NCBI GenBank assembly: GCA_028709385.1
Contig: JAQVXD010000001.1
Coordinates: 124,001-188,000 of the forward strand
Source of the DNA: Fermentimonas sp.
Lineage (GTDB): Bacteria; Bacteroidota; Bacteroidia; Bacteroidales; Dysgonomonadaceae
Length of the DNA: 64,000 bases
Direction: 5' to 3'
This document shows positions 49,454-60,257 of this stretch, piece by piece. The notes beneath the pieces were generated by a model that had not been told where the DNA came from, did no database searches, and saw only the letters and a list, made by a program, of their open reading frames with translations. A program made the position numbers and the translations under genes. Every line of letters begins with the position of its first letter. Position 1 is the stretch's first letter.

Positions 49454-50806
49454 ATGGCAATTATAGAAGTTAAAATACCGAGTCCGGGTGAATCAATAAC
49501 ACACGTAGAGCTTTTCAACTGGCTTGTTGAAGATGGAACCGTAGTAAAGAAAGATACCGAAATAGCAGAGCTGGAGTCAGACAAAGCAACACTGATGCTT
49601 GTAGCCTATGATTCCGGGAAGGTATCACTTAAAGCGAAGGAGGGAGATATGCTCGAAGTGGGATCAGTTGCCTGCACAATAGACACCTCAGTACAACCCA
49701 CAGAAGAAGCATCTGACTCTTCGAAAACAGAGGAGATAAAAGAGTCTCCCGATGTAGTGAAATCTGTTGGAGCTGTCGAAGCATCCAAAGCAGTGAAAAC
49801 TACTGAGCCTAATGCATCAGCAAAACCGGCTGAAACCGCTGAATCTTCAACATCTGATGCAAAAGTGAGTGATAAGCAAGATCAGACAGATTTGGATAAT
49901 GTTAAAGTGACTCCTTTGGCTCAGAAGGTAATGGATAAATATGATTTGTCCGTGGAGGATGTAATAAATGGTTTAAGACGCTTAAAGCGCGAAGATGTAG
50001 AAGCAGCGTTAAGTGCACAAGATCTTCCGGATGGAATAGTTCAGTCTCAAACATCCGGATTTAAGAGACATGCAAGTAGAGAGCTCAAATCCGAAAGACT
50101 CAGTTCACTACGGAGAAAACTAAGCGAACGTCTGGTCTCAGTCAAGAATGAAACTGCAATGCTGACTACCTTCAACGAGGTGGATATGAAGCCTATAATG
50201 GATATTCGGAAGAGAAATCAAGCACAGTTTACAGAAAAACATGGGATAAAACTCGGCATCATGTCGTTTTTTATGAAAGCCTCATCTGTAGCACTCCTCG
50301 AATTTCCTAACGTAAACAGCATGATCGACGGAGAAAATCTTGTGACTTATGATTTCACGGATATATCTGTTGCCGTAAGTGCTCCTAAAGGCCTGATGGT
50401 GCCTGTAGTCCGTAATGTAGAAAGTCTTGGTCTGGCAGAGATTGAAAAAGCTATCGCCGATCTGGCAGGAAAAGCCCGTATCGGCAAACTGTCAATCCCC
50501 GAAATGACAGGCGGGACCTTTACTATAACCAACGGAGGTGTCTTCGGATCCATGATGTCAACACCTTTAATTAATCCGCCGCAGTCGGCCATTCTTGGTA
50601 TGCACAACATAATTGAACGCCCTGTGGCAATTGACGGGCAGGTAGTTATCAGACCAATGATGTATGTGGCATTGTCTTACGACCATCGGGTAATTGACGG
50701 CAAAGACTCCGTAAGCTTTTTATTAAGGATAAAACAGCTTCTTGAAAACCCGACAGATCTATTGTTTGGTGGCAGCAGCGGAGAGAAAGCCTTACTCGAA
50801 TTATAA
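49454..50806 (+). CDS. sucB: Dihydrolipoamide succinyltransferase E2 component
   Basis: 450 aa; lipoyl domain [12 protein letters not shown]3-binding [19 protein letters not shown], catalytic [31 protein letters not shown]. Confidence 0.93.
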   Translation: MAIIEVKIPSPGESITHVELFNWLVEDGTVVKKDTEIAELESDKATLMLVAYDSGKVSLKAKEGDMLEVGSVACTIDTSVQPTEEASDSSKTEEIKESPDVVKSVGAVEASKAVKTTEPNASAKPAETAESSTSDAKVSDKQDQTDLDNVKVTPLAQKVMDKYDLSVEDVINGLRRLKREDVEAALSAQDLPDGIVQSQTSGFKRHASRELKSERLSSLRRKLSERLVSVKNETAMLTTFNEVDMKPIMDIRKRNQAQFTEKHGIKLGIMSFFMKASSVALLEFPNVNSMIDGENLVTYDFTDISVAVSAPKGLMVPVVRNVESLGLAEIEKAIADLAGKARIGKLSIPEMTGGTFTITNGGVFGSMMSTPLINPPQSAILGMHNIIERPVAIDGQVVIRPMMYVALSYDHRVIDGKDSVSFLLRIKQLLENPTDLLFGGSSGEKALLEL

Positions 50807-50860
50807 TTCGATTTAGTTAAATAAATATATGTTGCATCTTGTGGGGGAGAAGTGCTTAAT

Positions 50861-53206
50861 TCACTTTTTCCCCACAATTTTAAATTTAGCGAACTTAAGC
50901 AGTAGTTGTTTTCTGCCTGCGGACTCAAATTCAACTATTGCACGACGGTCATTCCCACTCATCTCGATAGAGGTCACTTCACCCTGACCAAATCTTTCGT
51001 GCTCAATAATATCCCCCTCTTCAAGTTCCCTTGCCTCTTTAGATAACGGCATAGAAGGAGCTGCACTCTGAACAGAAACAAGTCGCTTACCTGAAGAAGC
51101 TGTTCCAATAGGATTAGAAGACTCCGTCCTGCCCGTATAACTGCTTTTGCCTGTCTTGGTCTCTCTTTGAAGTCGTTGTTCACGCATAGTACCCCAAAAG
51201 TCAACAGCTGTATCCGTTGTTGAGGCATTCAATGCCGTGCTCGTATCCATATGCACATAAGCTGGGTCTATTTCTCGAAGAAACCTGCTTTCCGATGCCG
51301 AATTTGTCTGACCGTTTTTAAACCTGCTCCTGGCATATGTTACAGTGCAAGTTTTCTTCGCACGGGTAATAGCTACATAAAACAGACGCCGCTCCTCTTC
51401 CAGTCCCCTCACTTCCGATTTTGCCATAGATGACGGGAAAAGATCCTCCTCCATACCCACAACAAATACATGATTAAACTCAAGTCCCTTAGCCGAGTGA
51501 ACAGTCATCAAGGTCACCTTTTCAGCCTCCTCATCCTTGTCCGTATCCTGATCAGTAAGCAGTGAAACCTCCGACAGAAAATCCACCAGACTGACCTCTT
51601 CTTCACCCTGCTCCTGTCGTGTTGAAACAAACTCATCAATTGCATTAAGCAGCTCCTGAATATTCTGTGAGCGGCTCATTCCTTCAGGTGTAAGATCCTG
51701 ATATGCTTCGTGAGATATACCTGTTTTCTTTAACACCTCCTGAGCCAGTTCAAATGCATTGAGCGACTCATTCATATCAATAAACTCGCTTATAAGGTCA
51801 TAAAAACCTTTAAGTTTCTTCTCAGTGCCTGAATTTATGTTCAGATTATATTCAACCGGTGCTGAAAGCACTTTCCACAGGCTTATCTGGTGAAGAGCCG
51901 CTGCAGAAGATAGTTTGCCCACTGTCACATCACCGATTCCACGTGCCGGATAATTTATAATCCTGCGGAATGCCTCCTCATCAGAAGGATTCACGATCAG
52001 TCTGAAGTACGCAATAACATCCTTTATCTCTTTACGCTGATAAAACGACTTCCCGCCATAAATCCTGTAAGGAATGTTTTTCTTTCTGAGTGAATCCTCA
52101 AATATTCTAGATTGTGCATTTGTGCGGTAGAGAATAGCAAAATCACTGTATGCAGAATGACTTTCCATTCTCATTCTGGCAATTTTATTTGCAACAACAA
52201 GCCCCTCTTCAAAATCCGAAAAAGTGCTTATAATCTCCATTTTCTCGCCAGCCTCATTTTCAGAGAATACATCTTTTGCAATCTGCTCCGTATTCTTTTT
52301 TATCAGACTGTTGGCAGCATTCACAATATTTTGTGTAGATCGGTAATTCTGCTCAAGTTTAAAAACTTTCGTTTCCGGAAAATTAGACCTGAAATTAAGA
52401 ATATTGTCAATATTTGCCCCCCGGAATGAATAAATACTCTGGGCATCATCACCTACAACACACACACGGTGGTGTACATCAGCCAACTGTTTTACAATAA
52501 GATGCTGAGCAAAATTAGTATCCTGATACTCATCCACAAGGATATACTGAAACTGATTTCTGTATTTCTCAAGAATTTCTTTATGATCACGAAACAAAAT
52601 ATTAGTGTACATCAGCAGATCATCAAAATCCATGCTGTTACCTGCACGCAGACGGTTTTGATACCTCTTATAAATCTCAAAAATCTGAGGCTGTCTTGCC
52701 CTGTTGTCATACTGAATGATCTCTGCATTAGATGCATACATTGCAGGAGTAATCAAACTGTTTTTTGCTCTTGATATCTGTCCCTGAACATTTCCCGGTC
52801 TGTATTGCTTATCGTCAAGATTCAAATCTTTAATAATAAGCTTAACCAGATTACGTGAATCGGATGAGTCAAATATTGTGAAGTTAGATTGAAAACCGAT
52901 AGATTCAGCTTCGTTACGAAGTATACGTGCAAAAATTGAGTGGAAAGTACCCATCCACAATCTTCTTGCCCTCTTTTCCCCAACCAGTTCAGCAATACGC
53001 GATTTCATTTCACGCGCAGCTTTATTAGTAAATGTAAGTGCGAGAATATAGTATGGAGGTAAACCCTGTTCCAGCAGATAGGCAATCTTGTAACTAAGTA
53101 CACGTGTTTTCCCTGATCCTGCTCCTGCTATTACAAGAGACGGGCCGTCGCAAAACTCCACTGCAGCACGCTGTGCCTCGTTCAGTTCATTTATCAAGAA
53201 ACTCAT
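50861..53206 (-). CDS. UvrD/PcrA-type superfamily 1 DNA helicase
   Basis: 781 aa; GPSLVIAGAGSGKTRVLSYKIAYLL, VDEYQDTNFAQ, VGDDAQSIYSFRGA, EQNYRSTQNIV, TLMTVHSAKGLEFNHVFVVGMEE. Confidence 0.95.
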   Translation of the reverse strand: MSFLINELNEAQRAAVEFCDGPSLVIAGAGSGKTRVLSYKIAYLLEQGLPPYYILALTFTNKAAREMKSRIAELVGEKRARRLWMGTFHSIFARILRNEAESIGFQSNFTIFDSSDSRNLVKLIIKDLNLDDKQYRPGNVQGQISRAKNSLITPAMYASNAEIIQYDNRARQPQIFEIYKRYQNRLRAGNSMDFDDLLMYTNILFRDHKEILEKYRNQFQYILVDEYQDTNFAQHLIVKQLADVHHRVCVVGDDAQSIYSFRGANIDNILNFRSNFPETKVFKLEQNYRSTQNIVNAANSLIKKNTEQIAKDVFSENEAGEKMEIISTFSDFEEGLVVANKIARMRMESHSAYSDFAILYRTNAQSRIFEDSLRKKNIPYRIYGGKSFYQRKEIKDVIAYFRLIVNPSDEEAFRRIINYPARGIGDVTVGKLSSAAALHQISLWKVLSAPVEYNLNINSGTEKKLKGFYDLISEFIDMNESLNAFELAQEVLKKTGISHEAYQDLTPEGMSRSQNIQELLNAIDEFVSTRQEQGEEEVSLVDFLSEVSLLTDQDTDKDEEAEKVTLMTVHSAKGLEFNHVFVVGMEEDLFPSSMAKSEVRGLEEERRLFYVAITRAKKTCTVTYARSRFKNGQTNSASESRFLREIDPAYVHMDTSTALNASTTDTAVDFWGTMREQRLQRETKTGKSSYTGRTESSNPIGTASSGKRLVSVQSAAPSMPLSKEARELEEGDIIEHERFGQGEVTSIEMSGNDRRAIVEFESAGRKQLLLKFAKFKIVGKK

Positions 53207-53637
53207 AATGCAGATATTTCCTTTGTAGTATTCATTAGGCTTGAATCTCTTACTCTCCTGTTAATACTGTGATTTAGTTTATAAGGACGATTGAACGCTT
53301 CCTGTGAGACTTTAAAATACTCCGACAACTTTCTGATTGTATCTTTTGAAAGTCCTTTCTGATAATTTAAAATCTTTGAAACAGTGCCTTTTGATAACTC
53401 TAAAATTTGTGCTAAATCTTTAGCTCTCAAGCCATGCTCTTTCATTAAAGATTTCAATAATACGATTGGATCCGCATCATTCATCAGTGAATGATCTGTA
53501 TCCCACTTTTCTATTAAAAGTGTCAGAAGATCAATTTCATCATTTGATTTGTTATGTATGATCAGTTCTTCTAATAAGTCACAATACGCTTCATATTGCT
53601 CTCTAGTTTTTATAATAGTATATTTCAAATTCCCCAT
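53203..53637 (-). CDS. higA: HigA-like HTH antitoxin
   Basis: 144 aa; HTH GLRAKDLAQILELSKGTVSKILNYQKGLSKDTIRKLSEYF; immediately downstream of HigB-like toxin; ATGA overlap with helicase start. Confidence 0.83.
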   Translation of the reverse strand: MGNLKYTIIKTREQYEAYCDLLEELIIHNKSNDEIDLLTLLIEKWDTDHSLMNDADPIVLLKSLMKEHGLRAKDLAQILELSKGTVSKILNYQKGLSKDTIRKLSEYFKVSQEAFNRPYKLNHSINRRVRDSSLMNTTKEISAL

Positions 53638-53648
53638 AATCTTATAAT

Positions 53649-53987
53649 TTATTTTTTATACAAATCTACGTCATACTGATTACCAGCTTTACATAGCTTC
53701 GTATATTCAGCATGTGTACCTATCCACTTAATAAAAAGATGAACATTAGACTCACCATAGTAGTACTTGCATATCAACCGATATTTTTTCCCTCCAATAT
53801 TAAATATTACTCTGTCAGATCCTCTGCCTAATAAGTCGGCACTATTGAAAGTTACTATCATATCATTAGGGATATTCCAATCCGCTCTTTTAATAATTGA
53901 CAGCCAGTTTTCAAAATATATTTTACTCCTGGCGTTTTTTAAAACGTAGTCTTCAATAGTTTTTATTTTAATTAATCGTACTTTCAT
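53649..53987 (-). CDS. higB: HigB-like (RelE-superfamily) toxin
   Basis: 112 aa; RSKIYFENWLSIIKRADWNIPNDMIVTFNSADLLGRGSDRVIFNIGGKKYRLICKYYYGESNVHLFIKWIGTHAEYTKL resembles the HigB_toxin family. Confidence 0.85.
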   Translation of the reverse strand: MKVRLIKIKTIEDYVLKNARSKIYFENWLSIIKRADWNIPNDMIVTFNSADLLGRGSDRVIFNIGGKKYRLICKYYYGESNVHLFIKWIGTHAEYTKLCKAGNQYDVDLYKK

Positions 53988-53998
53988 TATTTAAACAA

Positions 53999-54006
53999 CA
54001 AAAGTA
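53999..54006 (-). promoter_or_regulatory. Candidate -7 box (TACTTTTG) for the higBA operon
   Basis: CAAAAGTA on + strand, 12 nt upstream of toxin start. Confidence 0.5.
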
Positions 54007-54010
54007 TATA

Positions 54011-54035
54011 ATTAGTTTCACAAAATGAAACTAAT
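54011..54035. promoter_or_regulatory. Perfect palindromic operator candidate upstream of higBA
   Basis: ATTAGTTTCA-CAAAA-TGAAACTAAT, 10-bp arms, directly upstream of higBA -7 box. Confidence 0.6.
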
Positions 54036-54040
54036 CACTA

Positions 54041-54070
54041 ATAAAAAAACCGCTCTCTTTCGAAAGCGGT
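54041..54070 (-). terminator. Rho-independent-like terminator downstream of the OMP gene
   Basis: On - strand ACCGCT-TTCGAAAGAG-AGCGGT followed by a T run. Confidence 0.7.
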
Positions 54071-54092
54071 CTTCAAATCATTTAAAAACTAT

Positions 54093-54563
54093 TTAACGGA
54101 AAGTGTATCGCAAACTTAATGCAAATCCACTGTACCAGTAATCATTATAATCATTTGTGAAATTAAATGAAGGCTTCCAGTCGAGTGACACATTAAAAGG
54201 AGCCCTCGGGAAAACATATTCCAGACCTGCTATCAGGTCAGCACCAAGTAAAAATGCGTTATTATAATGATCTTTGTTTTTGTGAATACCACCAATATGA
54301 GCTCCTAAACCCAAATACCAGTCGAGATTGGGAGCGTTGGGAACAGGCTGCTGGTATTCATATAACCCTGTAAGCTGAAACCATCGCGGTGAAGCCGAAA
54401 GTATGAACTCACCTGCACTTGCAGGTGCGAAAAAGTGTTTTAGAGTCAAACCGCTGTCATATCCCAGACGTACACCAAAAGCAGTGTTGTATTGTTGCGC
54501 GCTAAGTGTAGTTGTGAATGCTGCAATAAGCAGTCCCGCAAAAAATAATTTTTTAAGTTTCAT
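54093..54563 (-). CDS. Small outer-membrane beta-barrel protein
   Basis: 156 aa; signal peptide (LLIAAFTTTLSAQ), alternating beta-strand pattern, terminal SLRYTFR. Confidence 0.75.
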   Translation of the reverse strand: MKLKKLFFAGLLIAAFTTTLSAQQYNTAFGVRLGYDSGLTLKHFFAPASAGEFILSASPRWFQLTGLYEYQQPVPNAPNLDWYLGLGAHIGGIHKNKDHYNNAFLLGADLIAGLEYVFPRAPFNVSLDWKPSFNFTNDYNDYWYSGFALSLRYTFR

Positions 54564-54684
54564 AAGTCAATTTTTTTGTTAAAATAAATAGTTCAAGTTT
54601 TGGTTTGTTCAATGTTGAAACAAACTACTTCACATTTTGTTTGTAGCTGTTTAATGAAAATTAAAATTACCAGTTGTTTAGAGC

Positions 54685-57297
54685 TTATTTACCTTTAACA
54701 ATTTTCTTGATTTCGTTAAGCTTGTTAAGTGCGTTAATAGGGGTTAAATTATTGATATCCAGGTTGATTATCTCGTCACGAACCTGACTCAATATCGGGT
54801 CATCCAGCTGAAAGAAGCTCAACTGATACCCCTCCTGTTTTTCCACAAAATCATTAATTGGCTTCTTTATATCCCCTTTGCGGTTTGAATTTTCCATTTG
54901 AGATAAAATTGTATCAGCCCTTTTTGTTATGCTTTGAGGCATTCCCGCCATCCTGGCTACATGAATCCCAAAACTGTGTTCACTACCTCCCGGCTTCAGT
55001 TTGCGAAGAAATATCACCTTATTGTCGATCTCTTTTACCGATACATTAAAATTGTGAATACGCTTAAAAGATTTCTCCATCTCATTAAGCTCATGATAAT
55101 GAGTGGCAAAAAGCGTCTTAGCCCTTGCTTTTGGGTTCTCGTGAATATACTCTACAATTGCCCAGGCAATAGATATACCGTCGTAAGTACTTGTGCCCCT
55201 TCCAAGTTCATCAAACAGCACAAGACTTCTGTCAGATAAGTTATTCATTATGTTCGCAGCCTCGTTCATTTCCACCATGAAAGTGGACTCACCAAGTGAA
55301 ATGTTGTCTGAGGCACCCACTCGGGTAAATATTTTATCAACCAGACCAATCTTTGCAGATTCCGCCGGAACAAATGATCCTATCTGAGCCATCAGTGTAA
55401 TCAGAGCAGTTTGACGCAGCAGTGCCGATTTTCCTGACATGTTAGGTCCGGTAATTATCAGAATCTGCTGATTGTCATTATCAAGATACACATCGTTGGA
55501 TACATACGGCTCATCTGCAGGCAGCTGTCTTTCAATTACAGGGTGTCGCCCCTCCTTAATGTCTATTACATACGATTCGTTAATTTCCGGGCGAATATAG
55601 TTGTACCGCTCAGCCACATTTGCAAATGAAAGTAGACAGTCGGCCCGTGCAATTATATTTGCATTATTCTGAATAACAGGAATATATTCAATAAGACTTT
55701 CAACCAATTCAACATATATCTTATTCTCCAGAACCATAATCTTCTCTTCCGCCCCAAGAATCTTTTCCTCATACACCTTCAGCTCTTCAGTGATATATCT
55801 CTCGGCACTCACCAAAGTCTGTTTTCTGGTCCATTCTGCCGGCACCTTACTTTTATGCGTATTCCGCACTTCAATATAATAACCGAAAACGTTATTAAAT
55901 GCGATTTTAAGAGAGGGGATGCCGGTCTTTTCACTTTCTCGATGCTGAATCTGAAGTAGGTAATCCTTACCCGAAAATGCTATATTGCGAAGGTCATCCA
56001 GTTCCCCGTTTACCCCTTTTCTTATAAAACCCCCTTTATTAATTAATGCCGGAGGATCAGGAACAATCTCCTTATCAATCTTATCTCTCAATATCGGACA
56101 AGGATTTAAAAGTTCGCCCATCTCCTTCAGACTTTTGTTGCCAGACTCCGCAAAAGCATGCTGAATTGGATCAATGGCATTGAGGGCAACTTTCAGCTGA
56201 ACCACCTCCCTAGGAGAGATTCTTCCTACTGCAGCCTTAGAGATAATTCTTTCCAGGTCTCCTATCAGCGACAACTGCTGAGTGAGCAGCTTTTTCAATT
56301 CCGGGTCGCGGAAAAAGTACTCAACCACGTTCAACCGCTCTCTTATAGGTGCAACCTCTTTGAGGGGGAAAACAACCCATCGCCTCATTAGCCGCGAACC
56401 CATAGGAGAAATAGTTTTGTCAAGAACACCCAGCAGACTTTTGCCTCCTTCGTTCATGGGCGACAGCAGTTCCAGATTTCTGACGGTGAATTTGTCAAGT
56501 CGCACAAACCGCTCCTCCTCAATTCTTGTCAGCGATGTAATATGCTCAATATTAGGATGCTGAGTGATATCCATATAGTGCAGGATAGCCCCCGAAGCAA
56601 TAATGCCCTGTTCAAGCTGTTCAACTCCGAAACCCTTAAGGGTTGCAGATTTAAAATGAGACAGCAACCTGTCGCGGGCTGCATTTTCTGTAAAGATCCA
56701 GTCATCCAGCACCGAAATCATCCAGCCGGAGCCTAACATCTCCTCAAACTTCTTCTTTTTTGAATGTTCGATCAGGATCTCTTTTGGAGAGAAATTTGAC
56801 AACAGTTTATCAATATTATCCCTGGTACCCTCAGTGGTAAGAAATTCACCTGTTGAGATATCCAGAAACGAGATACCTATTATATTATTAGAAAAGTGAA
56901 TTGCACAGAGAAAATTATTCTCCTTGTGATTAAGTACCGTATCATTAATTGAAACACCGGGGGTAACAAGTTCTGTTATCCCCCGTTTGACAAGTTTCTT
57001 AGTAGTTTTAGGATCCTCCAGCTGGTCGCATATTGCCACTCTCTTGCCTGCTCTCACCAGTTTAGGCAGATAAGTATCAAGTGCATGATGCGGGAATCCT
57101 GCCAGCTCTACAAACTGAGCAGCCCCGTTTGCCCTTCTGGTCAGTGTTATACCCAATATTTCAGATGCAATAATCGCATCATCCGAAAAAGTCTCATAGA
57201 AATCACCAACTCTGAACAGCAGTATCGCGTCAGGATGCTGACTCTTGATATCAACAAACTGCTTCATCATTGGTGTTTCTGCTATTTTTTTTGCCAC
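54685..57297 (-). CDS. mutS: DNA mismatch repair protein MutS
   Basis: 870 aa; [68 protein letters not shown]. Confidence 0.97.
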   Translation of the reverse strand: MAKKIAETPMMKQFVDIKSQHPDAILLFRVGDFYETFSDDAIIASEILGITLTRRANGAAQFVELAGFPHHALDTYLPKLVRAGKRVAICDQLEDPKTTKKLVKRGITELVTPGVSINDTVLNHKENNFLCAIHFSNNIIGISFLDISTGEFLTTEGTRDNIDKLLSNFSPKEILIEHSKKKKFEEMLGSGWMISVLDDWIFTENAARDRLLSHFKSATLKGFGVEQLEQGIIASGAILHYMDITQHPNIEHITSLTRIEEERFVRLDKFTVRNLELLSPMNEGGKSLLGVLDKTISPMGSRLMRRWVVFPLKEVAPIRERLNVVEYFFRDPELKKLLTQQLSLIGDLERIISKAAVGRISPREVVQLKVALNAIDPIQHAFAESGNKSLKEMGELLNPCPILRDKIDKEIVPDPPALINKGGFIRKGVNGELDDLRNIAFSGKDYLLQIQHRESEKTGIPSLKIAFNNVFGYYIEVRNTHKSKVPAEWTRKQTLVSAERYITEELKVYEEKILGAEEKIMVLENKIYVELVESLIEYIPVIQNNANIIARADCLLSFANVAERYNYIRPEINESYVIDIKEGRHPVIERQLPADEPYVSNDVYLDNDNQQILIITGPNMSGKSALLRQTALITLMAQIGSFVPAESAKIGLVDKIFTRVGASDNISLGESTFMVEMNEAANIMNNLSDRSLVLFDELGRGTSTYDGISIAWAIVEYIHENPKARAKTLFATHYHELNEMEKSFKRIHNFNVSVKEIDNKVIFLRKLKPGGSEHSFGIHVARMAGMPQSITKRADTILSQMENSNRKGDIKKPINDFVEKQEGYQLSFFQLDDPILSQVRDEIINLDINNLTPINALNKLNEIKKIVKGK

Positions 57298-57397
57298 AAG
57301 CTACAATTCATATTTTAATAGCAGGCTTAATTGCCGCTATCTCAAATCAAAAATACAAAAAAAACAGTACTCTCAAAAAGTATATAATTCATCTGCT

Positions 57398-58090
57398 TTA
57401 ATTGTGTCTCGCTAAAAGTCTCCTCAGTTCCTTAACTCCTTCAGATGCCCCCGTCTTAATATGATGAATGTCATGTCTTCCGGTAGAAACATCTTTAGGA
57501 TCAATAAGATAAACAGGAACATTTCTTTTCACGTCATTAAGAAGCCCTGCGGCAGGATATACATTCATTGATGTACCGATAATTACGAAAATATCAGCCT
57601 TGCGCACTATGGCTTCCGCAACCGGAATCATTGGAACCATCTCTCCAAACCATACTATGTGAGGGCGCAACTGATAACCCATTTCGCATTTGTCGCCCAA
57701 ATTAATATCACAGTTTTCCGGATCAATATCATACACAAGCGATTCGTAGGCAGTAGAACGTGATTTCATCAGTTCGCCATGCAGGTGAATAACAGAGGTA
57801 CTGCCTGCCTGTTCGTGCAGATTGTCGATATTCTGAGTAATAATACTAACTTCAAAATCCTTTTCCATTTCCGCCAAGCCGTAGTGACCTGCATTTGGTT
57901 TCGTGGCAAGAAGTTCGCGCCGCCTCACATTATAAAAGTTAAGCACCAGTTCAGGATTAGCATTGAAGCCCTCCGGCGTTGCCACCTTCTCCACCGGATA
58001 TTTATCCCATAAACCGCCTGAGTCTCTGAAAGTTGAAATACCACTTTCTGCACTCATACCTGCACCTGTTAATACTACAAGTTTTTTCAT
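57398..58090 (-). CDS. Sir2-family NAD-dependent deacylase
   Basis: ORF 57398..58114; start trimmed to MKKLVVLTGAGMSAESGISTFRDSGGLWD; ITQNIDNLHEQAG, RPHIVWFGEMVP, IIGTSMNVYPAAGL. Zn-ligand Cys not all canonical (CDINLGDKC). Confidence 0.9.
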   Translation of the reverse strand: MKKLVVLTGAGMSAESGISTFRDSGGLWDKYPVEKVATPEGFNANPELVLNFYNVRRRELLATKPNAGHYGLAEMEKDFEVSIITQNIDNLHEQAGSTSVIHLHGELMKSRSTAYESLVYDIDPENCDINLGDKCEMGYQLRPHIVWFGEMVPMIPVAEAIVRKADIFVIIGTSMNVYPAAGLLNDVKRNVPVYLIDPKDVSTGRHDIHHIKTGASEGVKELRRLLARHN

Positions 58091-58183
58091 TATTACAGCC
58101 TCTTTTTCCCTCAAATATAGCTTTTTATACTTAAAAACATAACATTTTATTTGATAAACACGCTCTTTTCATAATTTATGTCG

Positions 58184-58191
58184 TACTTTTG
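58184..58191 (+). promoter_or_regulatory. Candidate -7 box (TACTTTTG) upstream of FKBP genes
   Basis: TAnnTTTG match 29 bp upstream of ATG at 58220. Confidence 0.45.
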
Positions 58192-58219
58192 CATGATAAT
58201 TCGAAAAGTAAATATATTA

Positions 58220-58804
58220 ATGGACAAATTAAGTTATGCGTTAGGTATGAGTATGGCCTCAAACCTAATGAATTCAGGCCTCAGACAAATCGATGTTGAT
58301 TCTTTTGTAAAAGCCTTCAAAGAGATCATGGACAACAAAACTCCTTCAATGTCTCCCCAGGAAGCAAATCAGATATTACAGGATTATTTCAGTAAACAAC
58401 AGGACGATATGTTAAATAAAAATCTGGAAGCAGGTAAAGCCTTCCTCGAAGAGAACAAAAAGAAAGAAAGTGTAGTTGCACTCCCCAGCGGACTGCAGTA
58501 CGAAATACTTAACGAAGGTGACGGTGCAATACCAAAAGCCACAGATAAGGTCAAATGTCACTACCATGGCACACTTCTTGACGGTACAGTATTTGACAGC
58601 TCTGTTCAGAGAGGTCAACCCGCAGTATTTGGTGTTAACCAGGTTATTAAAGGATGGGTTGAAGCACTTCAGCTGATGTCGGTAGGTTCAAAATGGAGAT
58701 TATTTATCCCCTCAAATCTTGCCTACGGAGAGCAGGGTGCAGGCGGTGCAATAGAACCTAATTCAACTCTTATTTTTGATGTAGAGCTGTTAGGTATCGA
58801 ATAA
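58220..58804 (+). CDS. FKBP-type peptidylprolyl isomerase (Mip/FkpA-like, no clear signal peptide)
   Basis: ORF 58178..58804; start trimmed to [101 protein letters not shown]. Confidence 0.92.
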   Translation: MDKLSYALGMSMASNLMNSGLRQIDVDSFVKAFKEIMDNKTPSMSPQEANQILQDYFSKQQDDMLNKNLEAGKAFLEENKKKESVVALPSGLQYEILNEGDGAIPKATDKVKCHYHGTLLDGTVFDSSVQRGQPAVFGVNQVIKGWVEALQLMSVGSKWRLFIPSNLAYGEQGAGGAIEPNSTLIFDVELLGIE

Positions 58805-58837
58805 TTCGAAAGAATACATATAATAATATAAAGTAAA

Positions 58838-59848
58838 ATGAAGAAAACAATTTTAGGCACTTTCAGTGCATTAGCAGTTTTGGCTGTTATGATGGTATCC
58901 TGTGGCGGAGCCTCTACACCCAAAACCTCATTAAAAAATTCTGTGGACAGCGTATCCTACGCTTATGGTGTGACTATGGCCGATCAGGGATTGGCACAAT
59001 TCCTCGAGCAGGCAGGTGTTATTTACAGCACAACCGGTATCGAGTATGATTACCAGATGAGAATCGCATCAGCTGATTCAACTCAAAAAGCTGCATTACA
59101 GGCAGAGATGGCATCAAAGATCGACTCTGTTAACAAGCTAAACGGACCCCGTTTAAATGAATTCATCAAAGGTATGAAGGAAGCAATTAATCTTAACAGT
59201 GAATCGCCTTATGCACACGGATTAAGCATTGGTGTACAATTCTCACAGCAACTGCTTCCACAATTCAATTCAATGCTCTATGGTGAAGATTCTGATCAAA
59301 AAGCAAATAACGATCAATTGCTGGCCGGTCTGATTTCAACATTAAAGAATCAGGAACTTGCTATCAACAAGATGGAATCAAGCAGTTTGGTTCAGGCTGA
59401 AATGGAGAAAGCTCAGCAAGCTCAGATGGAACGTCAGGAAGAAGAACTTAAAGAGCAGTATCAGGAAGAGATTGCAAGCGGAGATGCTTATATGTCAGAA
59501 AATGCTGCAAGAGAAGGTGTTGTTACACTTCCCAGCGGTTTGCAATATGAAATTCTTACAGAAGGAAAAGGTGCAATACCTACCGACACCGACAGAGTGA
59601 AAGTTCACTATCACGGTACATTAGTCGACGGTACTGTTTTTGACAGCAGCGTTGAAAGAGGTGAGCCCGCTACTTTCGGTGTTACTCAGGTTATCCCGGG
59701 CTGGACAGAAGCATTGCAACTCATGCCTGTTGGTTCAAAATGGAGACTATATGTTCCTTACGATTTAGCTTACGGTTCTGCAGACAGAGGCAGCATCAAG
59801 CCATTCTCTAACCTTATCTTCGATGTTGAATTGATAGGTATTGAATAA
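58838..59848 (+). CDS. FKBP-type peptidylprolyl isomerase, lipoprotein
   Basis: 336 aa; lipobox (MMVSC); C-terminal FKBP domain [52 protein letters not shown]. Confidence 0.92.
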   Translation: MKKTILGTFSALAVLAVMMVSCGGASTPKTSLKNSVDSVSYAYGVTMADQGLAQFLEQAGVIYSTTGIEYDYQMRIASADSTQKAALQAEMASKIDSVNKLNGPRLNEFIKGMKEAINLNSESPYAHGLSIGVQFSQQLLPQFNSMLYGEDSDQKANNDQLLAGLISTLKNQELAINKMESSSLVQAEMEKAQQAQMERQEEELKEQYQEEIASGDAYMSENAAREGVVTLPSGLQYEILTEGKGAIPTDTDRVKVHYHGTLVDGTVFDSSVERGEPATFGVTQVIPGWTEALQLMPVGSKWRLYVPYDLAYGSADRGSIKPFSNLIFDVELIGIE

Positions 59849-59888
59849 AGAAAAAATGAAATAGCTTACTTGAATAAGCATCAAAAAG

Positions 59889-59918
59889 AGCAGCCCTTTG
59901 GGGTTGCTTTTTTTTTTG
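59889..59918 (+). terminator. Rho-independent terminator downstream of FKBP lipoprotein gene
   Basis: AGCAGCCC-TTTG-GGGTTGCT stem (one G-T pair) followed by about 10 T. Confidence 0.8.
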
Positions 59919-60105
59919 GGTGTATGCAGTCTGTTTAAATAAAATTAAGACCAAAATCAGTGCTCAAGTTTATATATTTAATGTTAAATCTTAGTTGTAT
60001 TCTTTAATAGAATTGGAAAATGAATAATAAAACCCTTTAAAACAGAGAAATTATAATAATAATTGAAATAAATGCTTGAAAATGTTGTTATTTGAATAAA
60101 TGTTA

Positions 60106-60113
60106 TATATTTG
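60106..60113 (+). promoter_or_regulatory. Candidate -7 box (TATATTTG) upstream of susC-like gene
   Basis: TAnnTTTG with TTG 18 nt upstream (60085-60087). Confidence 0.5.
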
Positions 60114-60257
60114 CAAAAATAATGTATATTAATTTATAAGTTAAAAAAAATATATGACCCGGTAAAGATGTCTCCTCTTCTTACGCACAAATTTCTTACA
60201 AGAAATTCCAATATATATATCCCTATTAATTTGTATTAAATTTTAAAAGCAGAGTTT

